A DNA stretch of 64,000 nucleotides from Streptomyces sp. ADI96-02 (lineage in GTDB: Bacteria > Actinomycetota > Actinomycetes > Streptomycetales > Streptomycetaceae). A model generated the notes under the pieces. The model saw only the letters and a program-made list of their open reading frames with translations, searched no databases and had not been told where the DNA came from. The position numbers were made by a program, and so were the translations under genes. Shown here one piece after another: positions 20,003-27,269 of this stretch. The DNA lies in contig NZ_ML123034.1 in the NCBI RefSeq assembly GCF_003846185.1, forward strand, positions 1,764,470 through 1,828,469. The letters run 5' to 3'. Each line of letters opens with the position of its first letter. Position 1 is the stretch's first letter.

Positions 20003-20464
20003 TCAGACCACGGTCCTCGACCGGTCCCTCGACCGGTCGGTGCACAGGGCCCAGATGACGAAGATGTCGATGGCGATGGTCACGACGGCCCACACCGGCT
20101 GGTACGGGAGCCACATGAAGTTGGCGATCAGAGTGAGCGAGGCGATCACCACACCCAGCACACGGGCCCACGTCCGGCCGCTGAGGATGCCCCAGCCGAC
20201 GATGATGAGGATCACGCCGAGGACGAGGTGGATCCAGCCCCACGAGCTCACGCTGAACTTGAAGACGTAGTCGTTGATGCGCGCGTACACGTCGTTGGTG
20301 GCGATCCCGGCGATGCCCTTGAGCACTCCGAGGACACCGTCCACGAAGAGCAGGACTCCGGCGAACATCGTCCCTCCGGCGGCCCACGGGCTGCCGGTTC
20401 TGACGTCCGACCCGGAGGAGGCGGGGCTCGATGGGCCGGGCGTGGGTGAGCTGGGTTGCGACAT
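20003..20464 (-). CDS. Small tetra-helix membrane protein (DUF7144-type)
   Basis: This 153-residue protein has a Ser/Pro-rich N-terminus of 30 residues, then four membrane helices. These include AGGTMFAGVLLFVDGVLGVLKGIAGI, WGWIHLVLGVILIIVGWGIL and a C-terminal VWAVVTIAIDIFVIWALCT segment. This matches a widespread actinobacterial integral membrane family often seen near stress genes. GAGGAG precedes the ATG. Function unknown. Confidence 0.8.
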   Translation of the reverse strand: MSQPSSPTPGPSSPASSGSDVRTGSPWAAGGTMFAGVLLFVDGVLGVLKGIAGIATNDVYARINDYVFKFSVSSWGWIHLVLGVILIIVGWGILSGRTWARVLGVVIASLTLIANFMWLPYQPVWAVVTIAIDIFVIWALCTDRSRDRSRTVV

Positions 20465-20632
20465 GGGAACTCCTCTGACGGAACGGGCACCACGCCTGCG
20501 TGGTGCCCGACCTGCCCTGTCGGTCTGGACTGATCAGCTCCGACGTTCCTCGCGGCAGGCCGGGCCAGCCACCTGGATGCACCCGAACGGGTGAAGTGTC
20601 AGGGGCCTCGACCACGACGACGTCGCACGGGA

Positions 20633-20851
20633 TCACCCCCAGGTGTCCAGGTCGCCGCCGCGCCATTCGATCAGCTCGGGCCGGTTCAGCTCGACGACTT
20701 CCTGCGGCCCCGGGCCGAGCCCGGCGGCCCGCAGCAGGGAGGCCACCTCACCGCGCCCGTGCGCCAGCCCCACGATCTGCCCACGCACGGTGACCCGCCG
20801 CCCCCCGGTCGCGGAGGGCGGATGGACGATCACGGGAGGATGCTCGGCCAT
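20633..20851 (-). CDS. Conserved small hypothetical protein
   Basis: This 72-residue protein contains VIVHPPSATGGRRVTVRGQIVGLAHGRGEVASLLRAAGL and ends PELIEWRGGDLDTWG. I recall a similar conserved Streptomyces small protein but know no function. The start is set at the ATG at 20851. As with the DUF2277 gene, GGAGG lies one base before the ATG. The family's usual N-terminus supports this start over the longer frame. Confidence 0.6.
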   Translation of the reverse strand: MAEHPPVIVHPPSATGGRRVTVRGQIVGLAHGRGEVASLLRAAGLGPGPQEVVELNRPELIEWRGGDLDTWG

Positions 20852-21020
20852 GCCTCCACGGTGCACCGGGGCCTGCGGAGCCGCATCCGGGCCGCTGTCG
20901 GCCGGCGGATGAACCGGCGTCCGGCCGCCGCGCACGAACGCCGGCGCGTTTCTCGATCACCGAGCGACGTTCGGCTCCGCCCGGCTGCGCGGCCGGGTCA
21001 CGACCAAGAGGGGGACGAAC

Positions 21021-21161
21021 ATGGCCCGCACACTGCGGATGCTCGGCACCAACTCGAAGACCGGCGAGTGCCCGACGCTCTACGAGAACGTCGACTCGGG
21101 CGAGGTCCAGGGATACACCGTCGACCGAGCGCTGCTCGTCAACTTCGCCCCGAAGAAGTGA
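21021..21161 (+). CDS. 46-residue conserved small protein upstream of the DUF6879 gene
   Basis: The ATG at 21021 has AGGGGGA 5 nt upstream. The product (MARTLRMLGTNSK, then a CPTLYENVDSG and VQGYTVD core) resembles short proteins encoded directly before DUF6879 genes in actinobacteria. Its stop overlaps the GTG start of the next gene (GTGA), so the pair is translationally coupled. Function unknown; pairing suggests the two proteins act together. It is too short for most gene callers. Confidence 0.6.
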   Translation: MARTLRMLGTNSKTGECPTLYENVDSGEVQGYTVDRALLVNFAPKK

Positions 21162-21700
21162 CGTTGCCGAGCGTCGTCTCCGCCGCCCGGATACTCGACT
21201 TCTTCCGCGACGGCTTCGAGCACACCGCATGGCGGCTGGAGACCCGCCGGGAGTACGCCGCCGACCAGGAAACCGTGGAGTACCGGCAGTTCCTCCAAGG
21301 TGTCGCGCCGCCCCGCGACGAGGACGGCCCCTGGTTCGTCAACGTCCGCGCGCAGACAGCGACCGGGCGGCGCATCGCGAGCGTCCGCCTGGTCGACGAA
21401 CCTGCGACAGACAACCAGCGGTACTTGCTGGCCACGACGCCCGACAACCTTGGCACCGGCGAGGACATCAGGTACCTGCACCGCTCCGCGGCCGCAGCCA
21501 TCGGTCTCGGCTGCGAAGAGGACTTCTGGCTGTTCGACTCCCGAGTCGTCGCACGCTTCAACTGCAACGACACCGACCGGCGAATGGAGCTGACAACCGA
21601 TCCGGAGCAGGTGGTCCGGGCGTGCCGGATCCGCGACGCGGCATGGCACCACGCTGCTAGGTACGAAGAGTTCATCCGACGGGTACGTTCCCCCATGTAA
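21158..21700 (+). CDS. DUF6879-family protein
   Basis: This 180-residue soluble protein has the DUF6879 pattern: RILDFFRDGFEHTAWRLETRREY near the N-terminus, FLQG, a central PWFVNVRAQTATGRRIASVRLV strand pair, TDNQRYLL, GEDIRYL and DFWLFDSRVVARF, ending in a helical YEEFIRRV. Members often lie beside XRE regulators or small partner proteins in accessory regions. The GTG at 21158 overlaps the upstream stop. Function unknown. It stands about 540 bp from the tRNA-Val element. Confidence 0.8.
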   Translation: MTLPSVVSAARILDFFRDGFEHTAWRLETRREYAADQETVEYRQFLQGVAPPRDEDGPWFVNVRAQTATGRRIASVRLVDEPATDNQRYLLATTPDNLGTGEDIRYLHRSAAAAIGLGCEEDFWLFDSRVVARFNCNDTDRRMELTTDPEQVVRACRIRDAAWHHAARYEEFIRRVRSPM

Positions 21701-21773
21701 GCACCGACTATCAGCGGGCCCGGGTCCTCCTCGGCGTGCGAAGCCGAGAGCTGCGCACCGAGCCGGCCTGACC

Positions 21774-21923
21774 GTGCGGGAGTTCGCCGCCCGCTGCCGC
21801 TGGGCGCCCTCCAACGCGCCGACACACAGCACCGCCTGCCGCGGCCCGCTCCCGCACATCGCCGCAGCCGAACAGCACGCCGCGTGCACCCGCCAGGGCT
21901 GTGCGTGCACCTGCCACACCTGA
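21774..21923 (+). CDS. Possible 49-residue Cys-rich small protein
   Basis: A GTG-initiated frame encodes REFAARCRWAPSNAPTHS, then TACRGPLPHIAAAEQH and a tail with TRQGCACTCHT. Five cysteines and the CACTC tail look selected rather than random. No clear ribosome site is visible, and no known family comes to mind. It could be a fragment of an older accessory gene. Confidence 0.3.
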   Translation: MREFAARCRWAPSNAPTHSTACRGPLPHIAAAEQHAACTRQGCACTCHT

Positions 21924-22197
21924 GCCGGCGCCCCGGCCGCCCGCAGACAGGACCCGCACACCCTCCGGTCGGCCACCCCCTGAGGCAAGGCGCCTCATCA
22001 AGGAAGGTGGTAGCCCTGAGGAGATCCAGGCCGCGCTGGAGGCGTGGCGACGAGCCCAGCCGCAGTTGCAAGAGCTCGAAGTGCGCGCCGAGGACCCGCC
22101 CGGTTCAGCCGCATGGTCCGGACGCACGGTAGCGGCCCGCCCTTGAGAGCAGGCCGCTTTACCGCACCTACTGGGGTGGCAGTGCGTGGAAAGGGCA

Positions 22198-22232
22198 AAT
22201 CCCCAGGTCGCCTGTACCCCGACCTGGGGATT
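22198..22232 (-). terminator. Original tRNA-Val terminator, now beyond the element
   Basis: A perfect 13-bp inverted repeat (aatccccaggtcg / cgacctggggatt, 9-nt loop) lies 10 bp past the duplicated tRNA 3' end. Before insertion it would have followed the tRNA-Val gene directly, so it is best read as the chromosomal tRNA terminator displaced by the element. Confidence 0.65.
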
Positions 22233-22242
22233 CGGTAGTACG

Positions 22243-22287
22243 TGGTGGGCGCGGACGGTTTCGAACCGCCGACATCTGCTTTGTAAG
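22243..22287 (-). repeat. Distal attachment repeat (tRNA-Val 3' half duplication)
   Basis: These 45 bases are identical to 27195-27239. They cover the anticodon loop through the CCA end of tRNA-Val, but the sequence then diverges, so no complete tRNA is present. This is the typical far att site left by an element that integrates into a tRNA 3' end. Confidence 0.85.
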
Positions 22288-22371
22288 TTCGGCCGAAGGT
22301 GGTCAAGCACCCTGGCGGGCCCGGCCGCGGCCGCCGTCCAGGATTCTCCCAGGCTGCCGTTGTGCACCGAC

Positions 22372-22394
22372 GTTGATGTCGGCAGTGGATGTCA
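22372..22394 (+). repeat. 23-bp repeat near the left element end
   Basis: gttgatgtc-N5-gtggatgtca matches 27135-27157 at 21 of 23 positions and in the same orientation. Each copy lies just inside an att repeat. They may be integrase arm-type sites. Confidence 0.5.
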
Positions 22395-23377
22395 GCTCAC
22401 GGGTTCGGCATCTGCGTCGGCTGCCCTGCGCGGTCGTGTCAAAGCCGCGGCGGCCCGCCTGTCATCTGCATGCTTCTGCTCTATCGAGGCTCGCAATTCC
22501 GCAGGAGTCGGCCATGGCGCGCGCCGGTGGATCATGCGGTGACAGTTGGCGCAGATGAGGGCGAGATCGCTGAGCTTCGTACGGCCTTCTCCTGCGATAT
22601 GGAGCGGAAGGACGTGGTGGCACTCGATGTACCCGGCACCGCGGTCCCCGTAGATCTTCTCGAAGTCGAAGCCGCACGCCTCACAAGCGAGCCGTCCGCC
22701 ACGCTGAAGGACAGAAGCGATCTTCTTCCTACGCAGGCTCTTGTTCCGTTCACGCGCCCGGTGCCGCCGCATGAGCAGCCGCCCCTCCGGCGCGCTGAAG
22801 TCGTCGCCGAACTCCTCGTCCTCGGTCGGCGCGAAGGACTGCAACTCGCCGGTGGCGCACCACCGTTGGTGGGCTTCCCCTGATACTCGGGGTGGCGATT
22901 GGCGATGTCGAACGTCTTACGGGCGACGCCGTTGGAGTTGCGGAACTTTTCGTTGCGCTCCGCCTCCGCGTGGATGGGAAGCAACTGGAGGAGGGCAGAC
23001 AGCTCCACCACCCGGCCGTCCTCGGCGTCCAGCCCCTTCCAGCCGTTCTCCATCACGAGGTGGCAGGCAAGGATGACCTCGTCGCGAGCCCAGTCCGGGT
23101 TCTTGATGGCCTTGACCGGGAAGCCAACCCGCTTGAGCCACGCCGCGGCATGATCCTTGCCCCCGCTGAACTCGTCCCGCGTGAGGACCCGCCCCTGATC
23201 CCACTTGTGGGCCACCCCGGCGACAGCTTTGGAGTCGTACTCCTGGCCCTCGTGAACCAGGACGTAGGACCGCGCCTCCCCGAAGCCGTACTTCGTCAGG
23301 AAGGCTTCACGCCCCAACTCGTCATGCTCCGCCAGGACCTTGAGCACGGACTCTCGCGTGATCGCTCCTCTTCGCAT
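22392..23377 (-). pseudogene. ScoMcrA-type restriction endonuclease (head, sulfur-binding domain, HNH), frameshifted
   Basis: The N-terminal part (ATG at 23377) matches the ScoMcrA-like head domain: REAFLTKYGFGEARSYVLVHEG, YDSKAVAGVAH, EFSGGKDHAAAWLKRVGF. It is followed by a segment like the sulfur-binding domain: WARDEVILACHLVMENGWKGL, VVELSALLQLLPIH, RKTFDIANRHPEYQGKPTNGG. The frame then breaks near 22860. The HNH domain continues in another frame as EGRLLMRRHRARERN, CEACGFDF, ECHHVLPLH and CANCHRMIH. Intact relatives, as I recall them, have about 35 more residues at the junction, so a deletion with frameshift is likely. Known relatives cut phosphorothioate or methylated DNA. A TACGAT -10 lies 6 nt before the ATG. 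Confidence 0.7.
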
Positions 23378-23603
23378 AGAGGGATCGTAAGACCCGGCTC
23401 TGACAACGCCTTCGGCTCCAAGGACGCACCGGAGTGACGCACGACCTCTCCGTCCCCAAGCAACTAACGCGAGTGTCCGCGCGGCGCTAGTCCACTCCAA
23501 GCGACTAGTCAGTGGCGAGCAGACGGCGTCGATTTACCCTCTGTTACGGCCGGGGTTCGCGCGGTAAGGTCAACGCCGCGTGAGGTGCGGGAGGCGGGGG
23601 TGG

Positions 23604-23984
23604 ATGGCCAAGACATGGCAGTTCTACCGGTCAGCGCTGGACGCCGATGTCGTCCAGAAGGAGATGGCTAAGTGCCAGCTCAAACAGCATGAGCGCCTAC
23701 GCCTGGGGAAGATCATGGAGCGCGCAGCCAACGAGGAGCTGCTACCCAAAGATCGCAAGTTCCTCGGTGAGGGGCTGTGGGAGCTGAGGCTGAACTGCGG
23801 GGAGCGGATCTTCAGGCTCTTCTACAGCTTGATCGACGGCGAGAGCCCGGTGCTCCTCGCGCTCAGGTTCGTAAACAAAAAGTCCACGCAAGAGGCGAAG
23901 ACGGACCCAGTCGATATTGACACGGCACGCAAACGGCTATCCGAGTGGCAAAACAGGCCAAGCAGTGACGCAGGCGCTACGTAG
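23604..23984 (+). CDS. RelE/HigB-superfamily toxin (Gp49-like)
   Basis: This 126-residue protein has the RelE/HigB fold pattern: a helical N-terminal half ending in KDRKFLGEGLWELRLNCGERIFRLFY, followed by a LLALRFVNKKS strand and a basic helix. The LWELR-x-n-RIFRLFY core is typical of phage Gp49-like and HigB mRNA interferases. The order toxin first, antitoxin second also fits HigBA. The ATG at 23604 has GGAGG upstream and fits the family start MAKTWQFY. It is the first gene of a three-gene operon. Confidence 0.82.
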   Translation: MAKTWQFYRSALDADVVQKEMAKCQLKQHERLRLGKIMERAANEELLPKDRKFLGEGLWELRLNCGERIFRLFYSLIDGESPVLLALRFVNKKSTQEAKTDPVDIDTARKRLSEWQNRPSSDAGAT

Positions 23985-24038
23985 CCGTTGAAGTGATATC
24001 GGTCCTGAGCGATACTCGGCAGTCAGGGAAGGAGTGCT

Positions 24039-24410
24039 ATGGACGAGCACCTTGCAGGGCTGCTTGGTCTTGACCTCGACGACGCGCAGACGAGTGCTGC
24101 CGCCAGCGACGTTGACGCGGTCATGATGCTCGTGGAGACCCTGGTGAAGCATCGCAAAGCGTGCCGCATCACCCAGAAGCAGGTAGCGCAGACCATGGAG
24201 ACAACTCAGTCTGCCGTCTCCGATCTGGAGCGCCTGGGGGGAGACCCTCGGCTGTCCACTCTTCTGCGGTACGCCCGAGCAGTAGGGATGGCTGTGGCCA
24301 TTAGGCCACACGTTGTCGACGAACCGGCCCTAAGCACAGACAGCTGGGAGCCGCTGGCACAGAGCGCGGAGACAGTCCCGGTGGCTGGTGGCCGACGTGG
24401 TGCTGCGTGA
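24039..24410 (+). CDS. XRE-family HTH antitoxin (HigA-like) with C-terminal extension
   Basis: This 123-residue protein has a Cro/C1-type HTH at about residues 35-85 (RKACRITQKQVAQTM, TTQSAVSDLERLGGDPRLSTLLRYARAVG). It would neutralise the upstream toxin and autoregulate the operon. About 35 residues follow the HTH (VVDEPALSTDSWEPLAQSAE) and look unstructured. In mycobacterial TAC systems such a tail (ChAD) is the chaperone-recognition region; that role is inferred here. The stop overlaps the GTG of the next gene (GTGA). Confidence 0.82.
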   Translation: MDEHLAGLLGLDLDDAQTSAAASDVDAVMMLVETLVKHRKACRITQKQVAQTMETTQSAVSDLERLGGDPRLSTLLRYARAVGMAVAIRPHVVDEPALSTDSWEPLAQSAETVPVAGGRRGAA

Positions 24411-24880
24411 GTGCTGAGTCGTCGTTGCGAGAGGTGTCATCGCTAGAGGAACTGCAGCAACTCGCCAAGCTTGTTGACATCGTCTACTACGAGGTGAGTG
24501 CGCGCAGGACCGATGGGTTCGACGGGCTTCGTGACGACCCTGACGAGGAACGAAGCGACGACAAGGCAGAGATCCAGCTCATGCAGCGGATGGAGGGGAA
24601 TCAGCTGGCTGTCCGCATGCGGGCCGTGGTCGTTACCTCGGAGGGTCGGATGGTCGCAGACGTGGCCGCGGTCTTCAGAACGCCGGAGCCCGTCAGCATT
24701 CCAGCAACCATTGCTAAGCGGTTCGCCTCAGTCATCGCGACTCCGGTAGCGCGCCCCTACCTGCGGGAAGCGATCCATCAGTCTGCTGTGAAGGTTGGCA
24801 TCGCAGCCCCGCTTCTCTCTGTTCTCGATCTTGAAGAAGTTGGGCTGTTGCCAGTGGCAGCCAAGCCTAAGCCTGCATAA
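24407..24880 (+). CDS. SecB-like chaperone of a toxin-antitoxin-chaperone module
   Basis: This 157-residue acidic protein has the size and layout of SecB. Alternating strands (VDIVYYEVSARR, NQLAVRMRAVVVTSEGRMVADVAAVFR) are followed by a helix and the C-terminal block ARPYLREAIHQSAVKVGIAAPLLSVLDLEE. That block parallels E. coli SecB FPYARELVSNLVARGTFPAL and Mtb Rv1957 PYIREYVYDL. It is translationally coupled to the antitoxin gene, as expected for TAC modules, where the SecB-like protein folds and protects HigA. The alignment is by eye, and the family is divergent. Confidence 0.6.
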   Translation: MSAESSLREVSSLEELQQLAKLVDIVYYEVSARRTDGFDGLRDDPDEERSDDKAEIQLMQRMEGNQLAVRMRAVVVTSEGRMVADVAAVFRTPEPVSIPATIAKRFASVIATPVARPYLREAIHQSAVKVGIAAPLLSVLDLEEVGLLPVAAKPKPA

Positions 24881-24961
24881 ACACCGCGCATCCGCACCCA
24901 CCACTCCCCCTACTCCCATCCCGTCCGCCTTCGACCCACACACCGTGGAGCGGTCGTGGTT

Positions 24962-25011
24962 CAGGGCGTCAAGGTGGAGCGCGCCACTGTACGAACGACC
25001 TTGACGCCCTG
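24962..25011. repeat. 14-bp perfect inverted repeat with 22-nt loop
   Basis: CAGGGCGTCAAGGT and its exact complement flank 22 bases. It stands 80 bp after the TAC operon and before the broken integrase-like gene. It could be a terminator, a recombination site or a replication/transfer signal. Confidence 0.6.
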
Positions 25012-25299
25012 GGCCGCGACTGCTCGGCTCTGCCTGGGTCGAAGGTGGTCGGGATGGGCGCCCCACGACGCTCGCCACGCTCCGGCCGGCACTCGCGAGC
25101 GGCGCCCCGTCCATCCCGGAGTCTGAGCGCCCCCGCCGGAGGCATCGTCTTGAAGCCGCGGGCTTGGTTCTCGTCTCATGCCCCACGGGCCTACACAGCG
25201 GGCGCGCGTCGGCGGCGGCAGCGCCAAGCGGGCCGAAGGCAGGAGCGCGGGCGCAGCCAGAGCCGGGAAGCGCGCCCGGCGGAGCGGAGCGCAGCCGGG

Positions 25300-26303
25300 T
25301 GCCTTGAAGCCCTGCGGAAGGACATCGCCACCACCGAGCACCCCCTCACCGCCAAGCGGTGGCTGAACAAGCCGTCCGTGTCTCCGGTCCTGGCCGACCT
25401 CGCGGCCGGCAGACGAGCCCTGACTCACGAGGCCCTCGACGCGCTGCCCGACAGCCCGCCCCTCGCCCACCTCCGCCAAGTCCTCGTCAGCGTCGGTGCC
25501 CTGCCCGAGCGGGACGAGTACATGGTCCGCCTCGAACGCTTCCTCACCGGCCTCCTCGCATCCCAGCAAGACCCCGAGCAGCGCAAAGTCCTGCACCGGT
25601 AACCCACGGCCTCACCCTGGAAACCTGCCGACAGGCCGACCTCGACCGCTGGCTCACCGACGACTCCGCCACCTACCGCTACATAGCCGGGCATTTCATC
25701 CGCTGGGCCCGCACCAACAAGCTCACCACTGTCCACGTCCCCGCCGTCCGCTGGAACGGCCCCACCCAGCCACTCGACGACGAACACCGCTGGAACGTCG
25801 CACGCCGGCTCCTGCACGACGACACCCTCAATCCCGAAGACCGCCTCGCCGGACTGCTTCTCCTCCTTTACGCCCAAGGGCCGTCGGCGATCCACCGGTT
25901 GACCACCGAGGACGTCGAGATCGGCGTCCAGGAAGTACGTCTCCACCTCGGCGACGCCCCCATCCAGTTGCCCGAGCCCGTCGCCCACCTCGCCCGCACC
26001 GTCGTGGCGAACCGCAAGGGCCACGCGACCATCGGCGCCCTGACACCGTCTCGATGGCTCTTCCCCGGCGGACAGCCCGGACGGCCGATCAGCACCACAC
26101 AGCTGACACAGCGGCTGAACCGGCTCGGGATCCGTCCCAATCAGGCCCGCAGCACGGCGCTCTTCCAGCTCGCCACCGAGATCCCCGCCCACACCCTGGG
26201 CATCCACACCGATGCCGCCGTCGCCTGGCAACGCCTCTCCGCTGGCGACTGGGCCACCTACGCCGCAGAAGTCAGCCACCGCTACGTGCCCGGGAGGCAA
26301 TAG
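25300..26303 (+). pseudogene. Integrase/recombinase-like gene, truncated and frameshifted
   Basis: Two frames together resemble a Streptomyces integrase-like family. The first (LEALRKDIATTEHPLTAKRW to DPEQRKVLHR) ends in a TAA at 25600. The second resumes at once with LTLETCRQADLDRWLTD and runs through LLLLLYAQGPSAIHRLT, WLFPGGQPGRPIS and TRSTALFQLATEIPAHTLGIHTDAAVAWQRLSAGDW to 26303. In relatives I remember, about 40 residues (YAVWHLLRRLR-type) join these parts, so a short deletion shifted the frame. The N-terminus is also missing. This would have been the best candidate for the element's own integrase. Family naming is by memory. Confidence 0.55.
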
Positions 26304-26496
26304 TTTCGTTCTTCACGCCCACAGGTCAGGGCGACGATGCCGACCTCGGCCCACGCGCAAGCGTTTCTCCCCCCATGGCCTTCATCATCACGACCAGCGT
26401 CGGGAAGGCGAACACAAAGACACTGACTGCGATCCTCGACCAAGCAGCAGTCGAGGGCTGCACCCCAACGCAGGGTGCAGCCCTCGGCTCATGTGC

Positions 26497-26886
26497 TTAC
26501 GACGGCCAGCCGCCATACGGCACGGTAATGAGCTCCATGGCATGGCCGACCGGGTCCATGAAGTACACGCCGCGTCCGCCGTCGTTGTGGTTGATCGCGC
26601 CGGGGTGTTGCCGGTGCGGGTCGGCGTAGTGCTCGATGCCGCGCTGCGTGATCCGCGCGTATGCCGCATCAAACTCCGCCTCGGAGACCAGGAAGGCGTA
26701 GTGCTGCGGGGTGATCTTGTCTGCGGGGATCGCGGCGAAGTCCAGCGTGACGCCATTACTCAGGTCGACCGCGATGAACGGACCCCACTCTGCGGTGATC
26801 TCAAGGCCCAGCAGGTCCGCGAAAAACTCGGCAGACTCCCGGTTGTCCCGGGCATGGACGATCGTGTGGTTCAACTCAACTGACAA
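26497..26886 (-). CDS. VOC-family (glyoxalase/bleomycin-resistance fold) protein
   Basis: This 129-residue protein has the VOC pattern: ELNHTIVHARDNRESAEFFADLLGL at the N-terminus with a metal-ligand-like His, then WGPFIAVDLSNGVTLDF, HYAFLVSEAEFDAAYARI and a C-terminal GRGVYFMDPVGHAMELITVPYG with a ligand-like Glu. I chose the TTG at 26886 because GGAGG lies 6 nt upstream and it starts at the first beta strand. Substrate unknown; thiol-transfer or dioxygenase roles are possible. It is the last gene before the tRNA. Confidence 0.82.
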   Translation of the reverse strand: MSVELNHTIVHARDNRESAEFFADLLGLEITAEWGPFIAVDLSNGVTLDFAAIPADKITPQHYAFLVSEAEFDAAYARITQRGIEHYADPHRQHPGAINHNDGGRGVYFMDPVGHAMELITVPYGGWPS

Positions 26887-27134
26887 GGAATGCCTCCGAG
26901 GGCACCTCCCGACACCTCCATGCCTCACCCAGCCGGCGACCGACACGCGATGTCGCTGTGGATCTTAGCCGTCGTTCCAACGCAGCGGTACGCGATCAGG
27001 ACTGCTGGGGCATTCAGACAGTTTCACTACCCGACGTCACCATTACACGTCGAGCAGGACACGCAGCGCGAGGCCGTGAGTCACCTAGACCGGATGCTGA
27101 GGCGGCAGCGTCCCGACCGTGGGTGACCGCGCCC

Positions 27135-27157
27135 GTTGATGTCAGAAGTGGATGTCA
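27135..27157 (+). repeat. 23-bp repeat near the right element end
   Basis: This is the partner of the copy at 22372-22394 (21 of 23 identical, same orientation). It ends at the first base of the element-borne terminator stem. It may be an integrase arm-type site. Confidence 0.5.
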
Positions 27158-27190
27158 AAGACCCCCAGCCATGATCGGCTGGGGGTCTTT
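27157..27190 (-). terminator. Element-borne tRNA-Val terminator
   Basis: A perfect 14-bp stem (aaagacccccagcc / ggctgggggtcttt, 6-nt loop) begins 4 nt after the CCA end of tRNA-Val on the minus strand and ends in a U run there. It lies inside the element and replaces the displaced chromosomal terminator at 22198-22232. Confidence 0.8.
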
Positions 27191-27194
27191 GTGC

Positions 27195-27269
27195 TGGTGG
27201 GCGCGGACGGTTTCGAACCGCCGACATCTGCTTTGTAAGAGCAGCGCTCTACCCCTGAGCTACGCACCC
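27195..27269 (-). tRNA. tRNA-Val (anticodon TAC)
   Basis: The minus strand folds as a complete tRNA with CCA encoded: acceptor GGGTGCG / CGCGCCC, D arm GCTCAGGGGTAGAGC, anticodon stem CTGCT / AGCAG with loop CTTACAA (anticodon TAC), and T arm with TTCGAAA. It is the integration site of the element on its 3' side; the insertion keeps it intact. Confidence 0.95.

Larger units (their letters stand above)
22243..27239. mobile_element. tRNA-Val integrative element, decayed, about 4.95 kb
   Basis: A 45-bp perfect direct repeat bounds the element, with the intact tRNA at the right end. Contents are a frameshifted restriction-type HNH gene, a TAC operon, an inverted repeat, a broken integrase-like gene, a VOC gene and its own tRNA terminator. 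The TAC region reads as lower in GC than the flanks. No intact integrase or transfer gene was found, so it is probably immobile now. Confidence 0.8.

Noticed and set aside
21901..22146. 81-codon plus frame containing EARRLIKEGGSPEEIQAALEAWRRAQPQLQEL
   Set aside because: The helical segment looks protein-like, but there is no convincing start and the first half is Pro/Arg-rich noise; at most a gene fragment.
22243..22287. Second tRNA-Val gene
   Set aside because: Only the 3' half is present; the D arm and 5' acceptor strand are missing, so it is an attachment-site duplication.
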